The notes under the pieces were generated by a model. That model was not told where the DNA came from and did not search any database. It saw only the letters and a program-made list of their open reading frames with translations. A program made the position numbers and the translations under genes. Shown piece after piece: positions 1 to 12,600 of a stretch of DNA of 64,000 bases; position 1 is the stretch's first letter, and each line of letters starts with the position of its first letter. The DNA lies in assembly GCA_040954595.2 (NCBI GenBank), contig CM082576.2:10168001-10232000 (forward strand), read 5' to 3'. Source of the DNA: Balanoglossus misakiensis (Eukaryota; Hemichordata).

Positions 1-585
1 ACAATGTGTTAGTTACAAGGCAAACTGTGAGCATTCATTATAGCCATTCTGATCATAATGGCCTCCAAAGTAAGCATGATTTCGGGCATTATAAGCTGAC
101 GGGAATGAAGGGACCTCAGGCAAAAAAAGTGACAATAAGAAGGCTAATCTAAAGTATGTCCTTGTACCCACCTGGCTTTAACAGAAGTGCGAACGTCAAA
201 ACATGGATGATTTCACCATTCGCCATGACAAATCACTTTCTGTATAGACGTGCGTTGTGTGCATAGTTCTGAAGTCATAATGGTAATCGATATCCGGCCT
301 TCTTCCGTCGACGTCGCTGTTACTTTATTGACTCTTCGGAGAGCAATATCGATTATGGATTAGACTTCCACGGACAAACAGCAAAGAGATTTATGCTCTT
401 CCGGTAAACCATGCTAATTGGCCGTGGACGGATTGAGAGAGAGTCTGCGCTGACAACAGTTATAGGACCTGGACAGAATTAGCAGGGGGAAGGGCATGGT
501 GGTAAGATAGTGATCCTCCCCAAACTCCGCGCATGAAATATTTTGACCCTCCGCGGCGATATCGGTGTGATGTCTCCATCCCCTA
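1..585. other. non-coding stretch at left edge
   Basis: I see no exon with supporting splice sites or a recognisable protein family here. The stretch lies downstream of the minus-strand Shisa-like gene at 1271-3116. Confidence 0.4.
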
Positions 586-633
586 TCCTCCTCCTCCTCC
601 TCCTCCTCCTCCTCCTCCTCCTCCTCCTCCTCC

Positions 634-711
<78 letters not shown>

Positions 712-778
712 CCACCATCACCACCGCCACCACCATCACCATCATCATCGACATCGACATCATCATCGTCGTCGTCGT
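586..778. repeat. compound trinucleotide microsatellite (CTC)n-(CAT)n-(CAC/CGT)n
   Basis: A run of about 16 CTC units switches directly to about 25 CAT units and then to mixed CAC/CGC/CAT/CGA/CGT triplets. All forward and reverse frames stay open through it, giving low-complexity peptides (Pro-His, Leu-Ile, Met-Arg). There is no start context, splice site or conserved flank to suggest a gene. It lies about 500 bp downstream of the stop codon of the first Shisa-like gene. Confidence 0.95.
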
Positions 779-1270
779 TGAATTATTTTCAACAAAGCAT
801 ACTTTCATTATAGAAAGTCACACTTTGTTTACAAAATGAAAATCATTATACATTGCATGTATTTATGCGGATAAAAACATATATTTACAAGGTTTTCCGG
901 GCTTACTGTTAGGACTATTTATTGATACAAAATTATAAGTTTTTCATAATGTAATATGTAAATTACATTTGTATTACGATGGATGTGACGTCGCCGGTTG
1001 GACTACACCATCGTAAGCTTTAGTATTATGGTGGCACTTTATGAAATCCTTCGCCGTTTACCAGTGAGCATATTTCAAATTACCGCTCATATTTTTTGCC
1101 TTTAAATTAACACAAAGGACCGGATGTTGTTTTTCCGGTGTTACGTCATATGTTGAACGATTACCCTCCCGTATAAACTCCAAACCCCGCGAGAATTCAC
1201 AGAGTCTCGTGGAGTTCGGAAAATGGTCTATACTGGTTATCTGTTGTACCCAATAATTCATCAGCTAATA
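779..1270. other. probable 3' flank of the first Shisa-like gene
   Basis: No protein is recognised. An AATAAA hexamer on the minus strand (TTTATT at 918-923) is about 350 bp past the stop codon of the 1271-3116 gene and is a candidate poly(A) signal. Confidence 0.4.
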
Positions 1271-3116
1271 TTACGGGTAATGGCCGTATGGCGAGACATC
1301 TTCAACGACGCCCGGTAAAGTCGACGCTGCTGCCGTGCCTGCACTGTGCCCTTGCGCATGCCCGGTCGTGGTGATGGGTTGGTGGTGATGTGGGGTCATT
1401 ACCGACTCAACTTGCCCGACGGAGACTGCGGGTTAAGAACACAACATCGTTTACAATGTAAAAGTTTGACGAGAAGTTAAAATGGAATGAGAGAATGCAT
1501 ACAATGCATACAAGACACGCTACATGCAAATGACGTCATCGAAACTTGTGTACACTGTGCATCACTTGTGCTCGTCCGTCATACAACTTTCGTGTAAGTT
1601 CCACTACTATGGCACGAACGGACTATTTTGAGCGCGTATGTTTCTGTAATAGGGTCGGTGCATTTCCAAGGTGTCAAAGCAATAGCCTGGATGTATTTCA
1701 CTTACCGACAACTTCCGCGGAAGACTTTTTCACGAGCCAGAAACAAAGCACTCCGAAGGCGATGCCAATGAAGACGAGGGAGCCGACGACAGCAGATACA
1801 ATGACAGTCAACGTCACTAAGTTAAAGCTACGGAGTGATAAACCAAATAATAAGAACTTTGTAAGTTTTCATATTTACATGTACGTGCATCATAATAACA
1901 AAGAAATCGTTCTCATATTTCACCATGTCCATCAAGACAGCTATACCTCAAAATACATGCATCAACTTGGCAACGTGTAAATTTCATGAAAGTGATCTCA
2001 ATGTTGTTTTCACAAATTGTACATAGTATAAATGTGTAAATCATATGATGCCACTGATAAAACTACAAATTTGCATATTTGAAGTAGATACCACCTGTTG
2101 ATTATATATGTATTTGCATGAAATGTCACCTATTGGACAGAGGCGGTTGCTATGACTCTATTTATAAGGACACGAATGCGTCGCATTGAAACATCGATAC
2201 GGACAATACTAGTAGCTCACGCGTGTGAACACGTGAACTAAAGAGGGATTGTTCTAAGTACGGCCTGAGGGGAAAATTCTTCTAACCCCCCCCCCCCCCC
2301 GGTCAATCATATAAAATTGTATGAACGCATTTTGAGTATGACAAACAGTTCCTAGATTTGCATCTACCGAGACTTGGACAAAATATGCAAGAAAGTAACA
2401 CACACTCAATTTTATTCGGGGGTTTGCTCTTTCGAATGTTGCTATCTGCGGTTACCATAACATACAACGAAGCCACGGAAAGAATTTGAAAAAATCTTTT
2501 CCAGCAAGAAACTTTCAAAGGAAATAGAAAATAGAAACTTATAGATTTGTAAGCTCTTCTTTTGAGAAAGTTTCTGATTGAATTTTGCCGTTAAGAAACG
2601 GATCACTGCGAGTATAACACCAGAATCCGTACAACAACAAAAACCAGTGAGATGATTGACAAACTTAGATTCATCGCTGAAATATGCACTCACTGCAACG
2701 TACCTGTTGGTGTCGCCATCATTTTCCCAATCAGAACTCGGAGAACTGATCGATTCCGACTCTTCGGATATGTCCGACACGAACGACGACGGCGGCGGCG
2801 GGAACCAGGAACTTGCAGAGAATGACCAACTGTAGCTACTGTAGTAGCTATAGCTGCTGTAACTAGGCATGGGCATAACGGCAAGTGTTTCTGCGAATGA
2901 AAATCTTATATTTGTGAAATTCGTTTGGCGTTAACGTCAACGTGGAGGTGGTTGCGTGGTCGTGAAGGTTAGAAACACTGGTTCTATTAAACTACACCAT
3001 GAAGAAGGAACGGCTCAACGTAGCAAAATTAATAACGTTTTCTTCATTTTCTTACCTCGCACAGACAAAGTGACTAACAGAATCAGTCGTAGCAGAAGCC
3101 TCTCTTTCCATTCCAT
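1271..3116 (-). CDS. Shisa-like single-pass membrane protein, cysteine-less ectodomain (copy 1)
   Basis: Four coding exons on the minus strand: 3056-3116, 2704-2890, 1706-1827 and 1271-1425. They total 525 nt (174 aa) and all junctions are GT-AG with phases 1, 2, 1. Exon 1 gives a signal peptide beginning MEWKERLLLRLILLVTLSV. Exon 2, which holds the Cys-rich domain in the sister genes, is a Ser/Tyr-rich stretch (SYSSYSYYSSYSWSFS), a Pro run and an acidic Ser-rich segment, with no cysteine at all. Exon 3 is a clear transmembrane segment ending LCFWLVKK, close to the neighbouring copy's LCFWIAQ. The tail is His/Gly/Thr-rich, ends SPYGHYP and has no PPxY motif. Membership in the family rests on exon architecture, phases, the TM exon and tandem position, not on the diagnostic cysteines. 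It could be a diverged functional paralogue or a relaxing gene, but no stop or frameshift is seen. Confidence 0.75.
2286..2300. repeat. poly-C tract (15 nt)
   Basis: A homopolymer within intron 2 of the first Shisa-like gene. Comparable C/G runs occur near 5105, 23157, 26742, 27411, 28890 and 45781. They are prone to length error in assemblies. Confidence 0.9.
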
Positions 3117-4316
3117 GATTCAAGTCGACGAAATGATGATCACGGGGGCGAGCAGTCCTATCGGCCAACCTTCTATGCAGCAATCGCAACTCTGTCGCGT
3201 TTGTCTACTATGTGCGGGGAAACTCCCACCGGAGTCCAGTGATGGTAGTACATGTAACTTGTGTGCGAGTTGTCCATCCATCAATTATTGAAGCGCAGCA
3301 ATCGATGGCCTAATCCCCCAACACCCAGTGCGTTGTAAAGCCGAAATTACGCGTGAAATTGAAAAGAAGCGAGATGATTGTTTGCTTTATTGATATGATA
3401 TTGTCCGGGCTGAAGTGACAATGTCCTTGAGTATTGTCCGTAGCAAAGCATTGCTAATGAGGCGCTATTAACAAGCAGAAACTCGGCTAAATTCCGAAAC
3501 CACATGCATGGCCACGTTAGACATTAGCTTTATGTCGGTTGACTTAAAATAATCTTTACGGCCCTGATGGCGTTCAAGGTGTTCGGTGAAAGGTTCCCAA
3601 CCTTGGGACAGAAGAATAAGTAAAATCGGTTCGAGCAACTGTCTCGGAAATCTTATTCAGTTGCACTCGTGGACAGATGGATGGATGGATGGATGGATGG
3701 ATGGATGGGTTGGTGGTTGGTTGGTTGGTTGATTGGTTGGTTGGTTGGGTGTGTGGACGGACGGTGGATGGATGGACGGATGAATTTAATAATCAATAAA
3801 TCGATCAATAATAAAAATAATCTTTATTTTAACTCTTTTCACAAGGGTCAAGTACGAATAAAACTAATTACAGTGTACATAGATGATATACAGCACATAA
3901 ACGACGAAATCAAGTAACACTCTGATCAACTAGTAACATTATCTGTAAAGCTTTGTAGATAAAAACTTTTTTATTTCGGTGGGCAACTTGTTGTACAGGC
4001 CAAGAGTAATCACTGTAGAAGACTTCTTAACAGTCGGTTCCATTTGTACATAAAAAGGGGGAAAGCTTTTAAAATTCTACGCATAATTAATGTCATCAAC
4101 TTCACATTGAGTGAAGCATTTATTTACAAACGCCTTTCGCTGGATTCGCCGTCAGTCTGTCTTGGGGATTATACATGCACACTCAAACGTGACATGTTTT
4201 CCTTACAAAAGTCGATCGAAATGTCAATAATGTTTGAAGTGCAACTTAATCTATGACTTGTAAAATTGGTATGTGAACTTTCTATGCAGGTTAAGAACTT
4301 CCGCAGAGCGCGCTCA
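3117..4316. other. intergenic between Shisa-like copies 1 and 2
   Basis: Nothing with coding support is seen. It contains a GGAT/GGTT microsatellite at 3674-3780 and candidate minus-strand AATAAA hexamers (TTTATT near 3822 and 4119) for the end of the upstream copy at 4317-6225. Confidence 0.5.
3674..3780. repeat. tetranucleotide microsatellite (GGAT)n/(GGTT)n
   Basis: Tandem GGAT units pass into GGTT units and then degenerate GGAC/GGAT units. Translation gives only a low-complexity Met-Asp-Gly-Trp peptide. Confidence 0.95.
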
Positions 4317-6225
4317 TCACGGCGTGGTGTGATCAAAATAGTTCGGAGGAGAGTATTCTGGTGGTGGCGGCACTTCTTGGGAATACAGTGGTGGGTTAGC
4401 TGCCGGAGGATTGTGTGCATTGGAAAACGTCGGTTGTCGGTGGTAATTCGCTGGTTGTCCATTAACAGGTGCCACTCGATCTGTGTCGAACAAAACAAAG
4501 AGAATGCATTGTGTGTCGATGGTTAACATTTTAAACCCAAGGGCTCTTTTTAAGCACTTTTAATTCATAGGATATCGTTGAATCTCAAGTTACTCTCTCT
4601 GACGCTTAACTATAGGCCGTTATGTTATGTTAACTTTGCTGAAATTAATTTGCTTTAATTTTCAACCGTGCACCCCTCAATAATGTGGTTGGTTTCGCCT
4701 CGCATACCTCTAAATGTTTCATTTCATCCATTGTGGGTCATTTATGTGTACATATCGTCAGTTTTAAGCAGTTTAGTTCTTTGAAAATGATTAAGAGTCT
4801 TTTCTCAAGGAAACCGATGACCCTGTTTACTCACTGTTTGCAGCCATCTTCGGTGCTGAAGGGGTTTTGTAGGTTTGAGCTATCCAGAAACATAGGATGC
4901 CGCCCACGGCGACCGAAAGTAAAAGGAATGCGGTCACTCCACTGACCACACAGGTAATGGTGAACAATCTGGGGGGAAAAACAATAATCATCATGACCTG
5001 TTCAAAAACGTGTAATAATGTCACATGGCATGAAGGATAATACCGAGAGATGAAAGCGAGTTGAAGGGCCGTCGTCCCTCCACCCGGAGGAGCTGTCATT
5101 TTTTACCCCCCCCCCTCCCCCAACGTATGGCTCCTAGTAAAAGGAAGAGGGCTTAATTGTCGTTCGTGTTCGTGGATTATATATTGTTCCGAGATACCAG
5201 GCCACTGAATTGGAAGGAACGTGTACATATACTTAGAAACATAGACAGTGATAGAGACAGACAGACAAACAGCTAGACAGACAGGCGTAGACACACACAC
5301 AAACACACACACAGACCCACAGACACTCTCCCATTCTATCACTGGACTGTATCCACAAAACACAGCATTGTTGCTAATGTTTCTTCGTACACCGTGACCT
5401 TTACGCCTGGCGGGCATTTCTCGTGCCTCAGTTGCTAACCCACCTAAACCGCAGTATATGCAACGAGTTGCTCCTGATATACACAGAGACTTCACGGTCG
5501 CAGCTTTAAAAAATGACTTACTCGTCGTCCGTCAGTTCGTCGGCAGCCCCTTGCTGTTGCGTAGTTGCTGCTCTCTCCGTGCTGACCACGGTGGAGACGG
5601 CACAAGTTCTCTGGTCGAAGTCATTTGGGTCTGAACAGCAGTACTTGTTCGAACAGGTTCCGCAACAGTTGTCAAAGAGTCGCAAGATGAAACTCCACGA
5701 ACACATAAAACCGTTCTGATAATCTCCGTCGTCGTCATAATACGGCTCACAATATTCGTTACATTCAACTCCTTTCGTCATAATGAAAAAAAGATAGTCC
5801 GGTATTTTCAAAAGTCAGGCAGAATAAAGACATATTTGTATAATGATTTTGAAAAAAAAGATCAATTCCGGGACTATTTCTCGACTCCGAAAACAACCAG
5901 AAGTGGCGAAGAAAAACCCTGTAAACACCACTACCGCAACAGAGTTGGCATTTTAACACTTGCCAGCATTGGAAGTAAACACCGTGACTAAATAGCCGTC
6001 GAAAAACCATCAGCAAAGCAACGCCATCACTGATCGATGTCAGCGTGGAAACTTAACGTATTTGGTTGTGACGAGAAAAACAAACTTGGCAACTTTCCGC
6101 CAACTTCAATTTTCGGAAACTACACACTAAATAGAACAAGGGGGAAATCAAGCATCCTTACCGATAAAGAGCAAACTTAGACCCAAGCCAAGTCTAATAC
6201 CAAGCCGTATATCCATACCCCACAT
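4317..6225 (-). CDS. Shisa-like single-pass membrane adaptor (copy 2)
   Basis: Four minus-strand coding exons: 6162-6225, 5522-5771, 4835-4968 and 4317-4480. They total 612 nt (203 aa) with GT-AG junctions of phases 1, 2, 1. Exon 1 encodes a signal peptide (MWGMDIRLGIRLGLGLSLLF). Exon 2 encodes an ectodomain with eight cysteines in the Shisa order C-x3-C ... C ... CCGTC ... KYCC, then a Ser/Thr/Gln linker. Exon 3 supplies the membrane helix (TITCVVSGVTAFLLLSVAVG). Exon 4 is a Pro-rich tail with three PPxY motifs (PPLY, PPEY, PPNY). Family knowledge: Shisa/CYYR1/WBP1-type proteins act as transmembrane adaptors, and PPxY motifs bind WW-domain proteins such as NEDD4-type ubiquitin ligases. The substrate or receptor partner cannot be told from sequence. 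An alternative name within the STMC6 superfamily is possible. Confidence 0.88.
5240..5330. repeat. imperfect (GACA)n/(CACA)n microsatellite
   Basis: Reiterated GACA and CACA units lie in intron 2 of the copy-2 Shisa-like gene, between its ectodomain and transmembrane exons. Confidence 0.85.
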
Positions 6226-6649
6226 TGCCTCCGTGTTATGATGCGAATATGGAGGTTCCGTCCAAAATCGCGAAGCGGTCAGTCAACCGATCATCGATTT
6301 TGCGTAAATAGGTTTTGTTCCAGGATCAGCTGCAATCAATCCCTTTATCCAAACTCATCGATGACGTTTAGAGCGTCAATAATTCAGCCGTAGCCTCTAT
6401 TCATATTTTGCGCATGGCTTACCCCATTTGCCTTGGTCACTAGAATAATAGATCGCCCATGAGGTCGGGCGGTAGACAAACAACTTAATATCAGAAATCT
6501 CCAGACGTTCTAGTCCACGGAGTCGTAGCAACTGAAATCAAAGGGGCCCTTGATGCGGCACGTATCGTCATAATATCCGAGGATTAAGCACAGAATGCAA
6601 ATCGAGTTCAAAAACGACAAAAATCACCTAAGTTCGCAAAGTATGGAAA
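6226..6649. other. upstream flank of Shisa-like copy 2
   Basis: This holds the presumed promoter and 5' UTR of the minus-strand gene that starts at 6225. No TATA box or other decisive element was identified. Confidence 0.4.
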
Positions 6650-9600
6650 TTATCATTTTAGGACAAGAATTTGTCATTTTGCCTATATTCATGAGTATTA
6701 ACCCATGAAAAATATCAAAGATCAAAACATCACCAAAGTTGGGAATATCGACAATTCGTCATATTTTGACAATTTTCATGAGCTGTAACCCATGAAAAAT
6801 GTCCGAAAAATGACAATTTCATCAAAGTCTAAAAAGTCGGGAATTTATAATTTTTTGACAATTTTCATGAGCTGTAACCCATGGAAAATGTCCGAAAATG
6901 ACAATTTCATCAAAATCTGCAAAGTTGGGAATTTATCATTTTTTGACAATTTTCATGAGCTATAGCTCATTAAAATCATCAGAAAATGGCAATTTTTCGA
7001 CTTTGGGAATTTTCAAAATTTGGCCATTTTTCACAAAAAATCATGGGTTATAGCTCATGAAAATATCAAAACATGACAATTTTTCGACTTCGGGAATTTT
7101 CAAAATTTGGTCATTTTTTGATAAAATCATGGGTTATATAGCTCATGAAAATCATCAAAAAATGACAATTTTTCGAATTTGGGAATTTTCAAAATTTGGC
7201 CATTTTTCAAAAAAATCATGGGTTATAGCTCATGAAAATCATCAAAAAATGACAATTTTTCGACTTTGGGAATTTTCAAAATTTGGTCATTTATTGATAA
7301 AAATCATGGGTTATAGCTCATGAAAATCATCAAAAAATAACAATTTTTCGACTTTGGGAATTTTAAAAAATTTGGCATTTTTCACAAAAAATCATGAGTT
7401 ATAGCTCATGAAAATCATCAAAAATGACAATTTTTCGACTTTGGGAATTTTCAAAATTTTGTCATTTTTCACAAAAAATCATGGGTTATAGCTCATGAAA
7501 ATCATCACAAAATGACAATTTTTCGACTTTGGGAATTTTAAAATTTGGCCATTTTTCACAAAAAAATCATGGGTTATAGCTCATGAAAATCATCAAAAAA
7601 TGACAATTTTTCGACTTTGGGATTTTCAAAATTTGGTCATTTATTGATAAAAATCATGGGTTATAGCTCATAAAAATCATCAAAAAATCACAATTTTTCG
7701 ACTTTGGGAATTTTCAAAAATTTGGTCATTTTTCACAAAAATGATGGGTTATAGCTCATGAAAATCATCAAAAAATGACAATTTTTCGACTTTGGGAATA
7801 TTCAAAATTTGGTCATTTTTCACAAAAAATCATGGGTTATAGCTCATGAAAATCATCAAAAAATGACAATTTTTCGACTTTGGGAATTTTCAAAATTTGG
7901 CCATTTTTCACAAACAAATATGGCTTATTGCTCATGAAAATAATCAAAAATGACAATTTTTCGACTTCAAGAATTTCCAAAATTTTTGCATTTTTCACAA
8001 AAAATCATGGGTTATAGCTCATGAAAATCATCAAAAAATGACAATTTTTTGACTTCGAGAATTTTCAAAATTTGGCCATTTTTTGATGAAAATCATGGGT
8101 TATAGCTCATGAGAATCATCAAAAAATGACAATTTTTCGACTTCGGGAATTTTCAAAATTTGGCCATTTTTTGATGAAAATCATGGGTTATAGCTCATGA
8201 GAATCATCAAAAAATGACAATTTTTCGACTTGGGGAATTTTCAAAATTTGGACATTTTTCACAAAAAATCATGGGTTATAGCTCATGAAAATCATCAAAA
8301 AATGACAATTTTTCGACTTTGGGAATTTTCAAAATTTGGCCATTTTTCACAAACAAATATGGCTTATTGCTCATGAAAATAATCAAAAATGACAATTTTT
8401 CGACTTCGGGAATTTCCAAAATTTGGCCATTTTTCACAAAAAATCATGGGTTATAGCTCATGAAAATCTTCAAAAAAGACAATTTTTCGACTTTGGTAAT
8501 TTTCAAAATTTGGTGGTTTTTCGACAAAAACCATAGGTTATATCTCATGAAAATCATCCAGAAATGTCAATTTTTCGACTTCGCGAAATTTCAAAATTTG
8601 GTGGTTTTTCGACAAAAACCAGGGGTTATAGCTCATGAAAATCATCCAGAAATGTCAATTTTTCGACTTCGCGAAATTTCAAAATTTGGTGGTTTTTCGA
8701 CAAAAACCATGGGTTATAGCTCATGAAAATCATCCAGAAATGTCAATTTTTCGACTTCGCGAAATTTCAAAATTTGGTGGTTTTTCGACAAAAACCATGG
8801 GTTATAGCTCATGAAAATCATCCAGAAATGCCAATTTTTCGACTTCGCGAAATTTCAAAATTTGGTGGTTTTTCGACAAAAACAATGGGTTATAGCTCAT
8901 GAAAATCATGCAGAAATGTCAATTTTTCGACTTCGCGAAATTTCAAAATTTGGTGGTTTTTCGAAAAAAACCATGAGTTATAGCTCATGAAAATCATCCA
9001 GAAATGTCAATTTTTCGACTTCGCGAAATTTCAAAATTTGGTGGTTTTTTGACAAAAACTATGGGTTATAGCTCATGAAAATCATGCAGAAATGTCAATT
9101 TTTCGACTTCGCGAAATTTCAAAATTTGGTGGTTTTTCGACAAAAACCATGGGTTATAGCTCATGAAAATCATCCTGAAATGTCAATTTTTCGACTTCGC
9201 GAAATTTCAAAATTTGGTGGTTTTTCGACAAAAACCATCGGTTATAGCTCATGAAAATCATCCAGAAATGTCAATTTTTCGACTTCGCGAAATTTCAAAA
9301 TTTGGTGGTTTTTCGACAAAAACCATGGGTTATAGCTCATGAAAATCATCCAGAAATGTCAATTTTTCGACTTCGCGAAATTTCAAAATTTGGTGGTTTT
9401 TCGACAAAAACCATGGGTTATAGCTCATGAAAATCATCCAGAAATGTCAATTTTTCGACTTCGCGAAATTTCAAAATTTGGTGGTTTTTCGACAAAAACC
9501 ATGGGTTATAGCTCATGAAAATCATCCAGAAATGTCAATTTTTCGACTTCGCGAAATTTCAAAATTTGGTGGTTTTTCGACAAAAACCGTGGGTTATAGC

Positions 9601-12600
9601 TCATGAAAATCATCCAGAAATGTCAATTTTTCGACTTCGCGAAATTTCAAAATTTGGTGGTTTTTCGACAAAAACCATGGGTTATAGCTCATGAAAATCA
9701 TCCAGAAATGTCAATTTTTCGACTTCGCGAAATTTCAAAATTTGGTGGTTTTTCGACAAAAACCATGGGTTATAGCTCATGAAAATCATCCAGAAATGTC
9801 AATTTTTCGACTTCGCGAAATTTCAAAATTTGGTGGTCTTTCGACAAAAACCATCGGTTATAGCTCATGAAAATCATCCAGAAATGTCAATTTTTCGACT
9901 TCGCGAAATTTCAAAATTTGGTGGTTTTTGGACAAAAACCATGGGTTATAGCTCATGAAAATCATCCAGAAATGTCAATTTTTCGACTTCGCGAAATTTC
10001 AAAATTTGGTGGTTTTTCGACAAAAACCATGGGTTATAGCTCATGAAAATCATCCAGAAATGTCAATTTTTCGACTTCGCGAAATTTCAAAATTTGGTGG
10101 TTTTTCGACAAAAACCGTGGGTTATAGCTCATGAAAATCATCCAGAAATGTCAATTTTTCGACTTCGCGAAATTTCAAAATTTGGTGGTTTTTCGACAAA
10201 AACCATGGGTTATAGCTCATGAAAATCATCCAGAAATGTCAATTTTTCGACTTCGCGAAATTTCAAAATTTGGTGGTTTTTCGACAAAAACCATGGGTTA
10301 TAGCTCATGAAAATCATCCAGAAATGTCAATTTTTCGACTTCGCGAAATTTCAAAATTTGGTGGTCTTTCGACAAAAACCATCGGTTATAGCTCATGAAA
10401 ATCATCCAGAAATGTCAATTTTTCGACTTCGCGAAATTTCAAAATTTGGTGGTTTTTCGACAAAAACCATGGGTTATAGCTCATGAAAATCATCCAGAAA
10501 TGTCAATTTTTCGACTTCGCGAAATTTCAAAATTTGGTGGTTTTTCGACAAAAACCATGAGTTATAGCTCATGAAAATCATCCAGAAATGTCAATTTTTC
10601 GACTTCGCGAAATTTCAAAATTTGGTGGTTTTTTGACAAAAACCATGGGTTATAGCTCATGAAAATCATCCAGAAATGTCAATTTTTCGACTTCGCGAAA
10701 TTTCAAAATTTGGTGGTTTTTCGACAAAAACCATGGGTTATAGCTCATGAAAATCATCCAGAAATGTCAATTTTTCGACTTCGCGAAATTTCAAAATTTG
10801 GTGGTTTTTCGACAAAAACCATGGGTTATAGCTCATGAAAATCATCCAGAAATGTCAATTTTTCGACTTCGCGAAATTTCAAAATTTAGTGGTTTTTCGA
10901 CAAAAACCATGGGTTATAGCTCATGAAAATCATCCAGAAATGTCAATTTTTCGACTTCGCGAAATTTCAAAATTTGGTGGTTTTTCGACAAAAACCATGG
11001 GTTATAGCTCATGAAAATCATCCAGAAATGTCAATTTTTCGACTTCGCGAAATTTCAAAATTTGGTGGTTTTTCGACAAAAACCATGAGTTATAGCTCAT
11101 GAAAATCATCCAGAAATGTCAATTTTTCGACTTCGCGAAATTTCAAAATTTGGTGGTTTTTGGACAAAAACCATGGGTTATAGCTCATGAAAATCATCCA
11201 GAAATGTCAATTTTTCGACTTCGCGAAATTTCAAAATTTGGTGGTTTTTGGACAAAAACCATGGGTTATAGCTCATGAAAATCATCCAGAAATGTCAATT
11301 TTTCGACTTCGCGAAATTTCAAAATTTGGTGGTTTTTCGACAAAAACCATGGGTTATAGCTCATGAAAATCATCCAGAAATGTCAATTTTTCGACTTCGC
11401 GAAATTTCAAAATTTAGTGGTTTTTCGACAAAAACCATGGGTTATAGCTCATGAAAATCATCCAGAAATGTCAATTTTTCGACTTCGCGAAATTTCAAAA
11501 TTTGGTGGTTTTTCGACAAAAACCATGGGTTATAGCTCATGAAAATCATCCAGAAATGTCAATTTTTCGACTTCGCGAAATTTCAAAATTTGGTGGTTTT
11601 TCGACAAAAACCATGAGTTATAGCTCATGAAAATCATCCAGAAATGTCAATTTTTCGACTTCGCGAAATTTCAAAATTTGGTGGTTTTTTCGACAAAAAC
11701 CATGGGTTATAGCTCATGAAAATCATCCAGAAATGTCAATTTTTCGACTTCGCGAAATTTCAAAATTTGGTGGTTTTTGGACAAAAACCATGGGTTATAG
11801 CTCATGAAAATCATCCAGAAATGTCAATTTTTCGACTTCGCGAAATTTCAAAATTTGGTGGTTTTTCGACAAAAACCATGGGTTATAGCTCATGAAAATC
11901 ATCCAGAAATGTCAATTTTTCGACTTCGCGAAATTTCAAAATTTGGTGGTTTTTCGACAAAAACCATGGGTTATAGCTCATGAAAATCATCCAGAAATGT
12001 CAATTTTTCGACTTCGCGAAATTTCAAAATTTGGTGGTTTTTCGACAAAAACCATGGGTTATAGCTCATGAAAATCATCCAGAAATGTCAATTTTTCGAC
12101 TTCGCGAAATTTCAAAATTTGGTGGTTTTTCGACAAAAACCGTGGGTTATAGCTCATGAAAATCATCCAGAAATGTCAATTTTTCGACTTCGCGAAATTT
12201 CAAAATTTGGTGGTTTTTCGACAAAAACCATGGGTTATAGCTCATGAAAATCATCCAGAAATGTCAATTTTTCGACTTCGCGAAATTTCAAAATTTGGTG
12301 GTTTTTCGACAAAAACCATGGGTTATAGCTCATGAAAATCATCCAGAAATGTCAATTTTTCGACTTCGCGAAATTTCAAAATTTGGTGGTTTTTCGACAA
12401 AAACCATGGGTTATAGCTCATGAAAATCATCCAGAAATGTCAATTTTTCGACTTCGCGAAATTTCAAAATTTGGTGGTTTTTCGACAAAAACCATGGGTT
12501 ATAGCTCATGAAAATCATCCAGAAATGTCAATTTTTCGACTTCGCGAAATTTCAAAATTTGGTGGTTTTTCGACAAAAACCATGGGTTATAGCTCATGAA

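Noticed and set aside
479-839. Open frames with poly-Pro, poly-His, poly-Leu, poly-Ile or poly-Met
   Set aside because: All frames of a CTC/CAT microsatellite are open; there is no flanking coding sequence.
2690-2884. Alternative frame of exon 2 in Shisa-like copy 1, which contains a few cysteines
   Set aside because: It lacks the Shisa Cys spacing and does not match the phase 1 donor upstream or the phase 2 acceptor downstream. The Ser/Tyr frame matches both.
7057-8726. 88-codon open frames in the satellite
   Set aside because: They arise because three 88-bp units make 264 nt. There is no codon bias, start context or splice support, and the frames break with unit variants.
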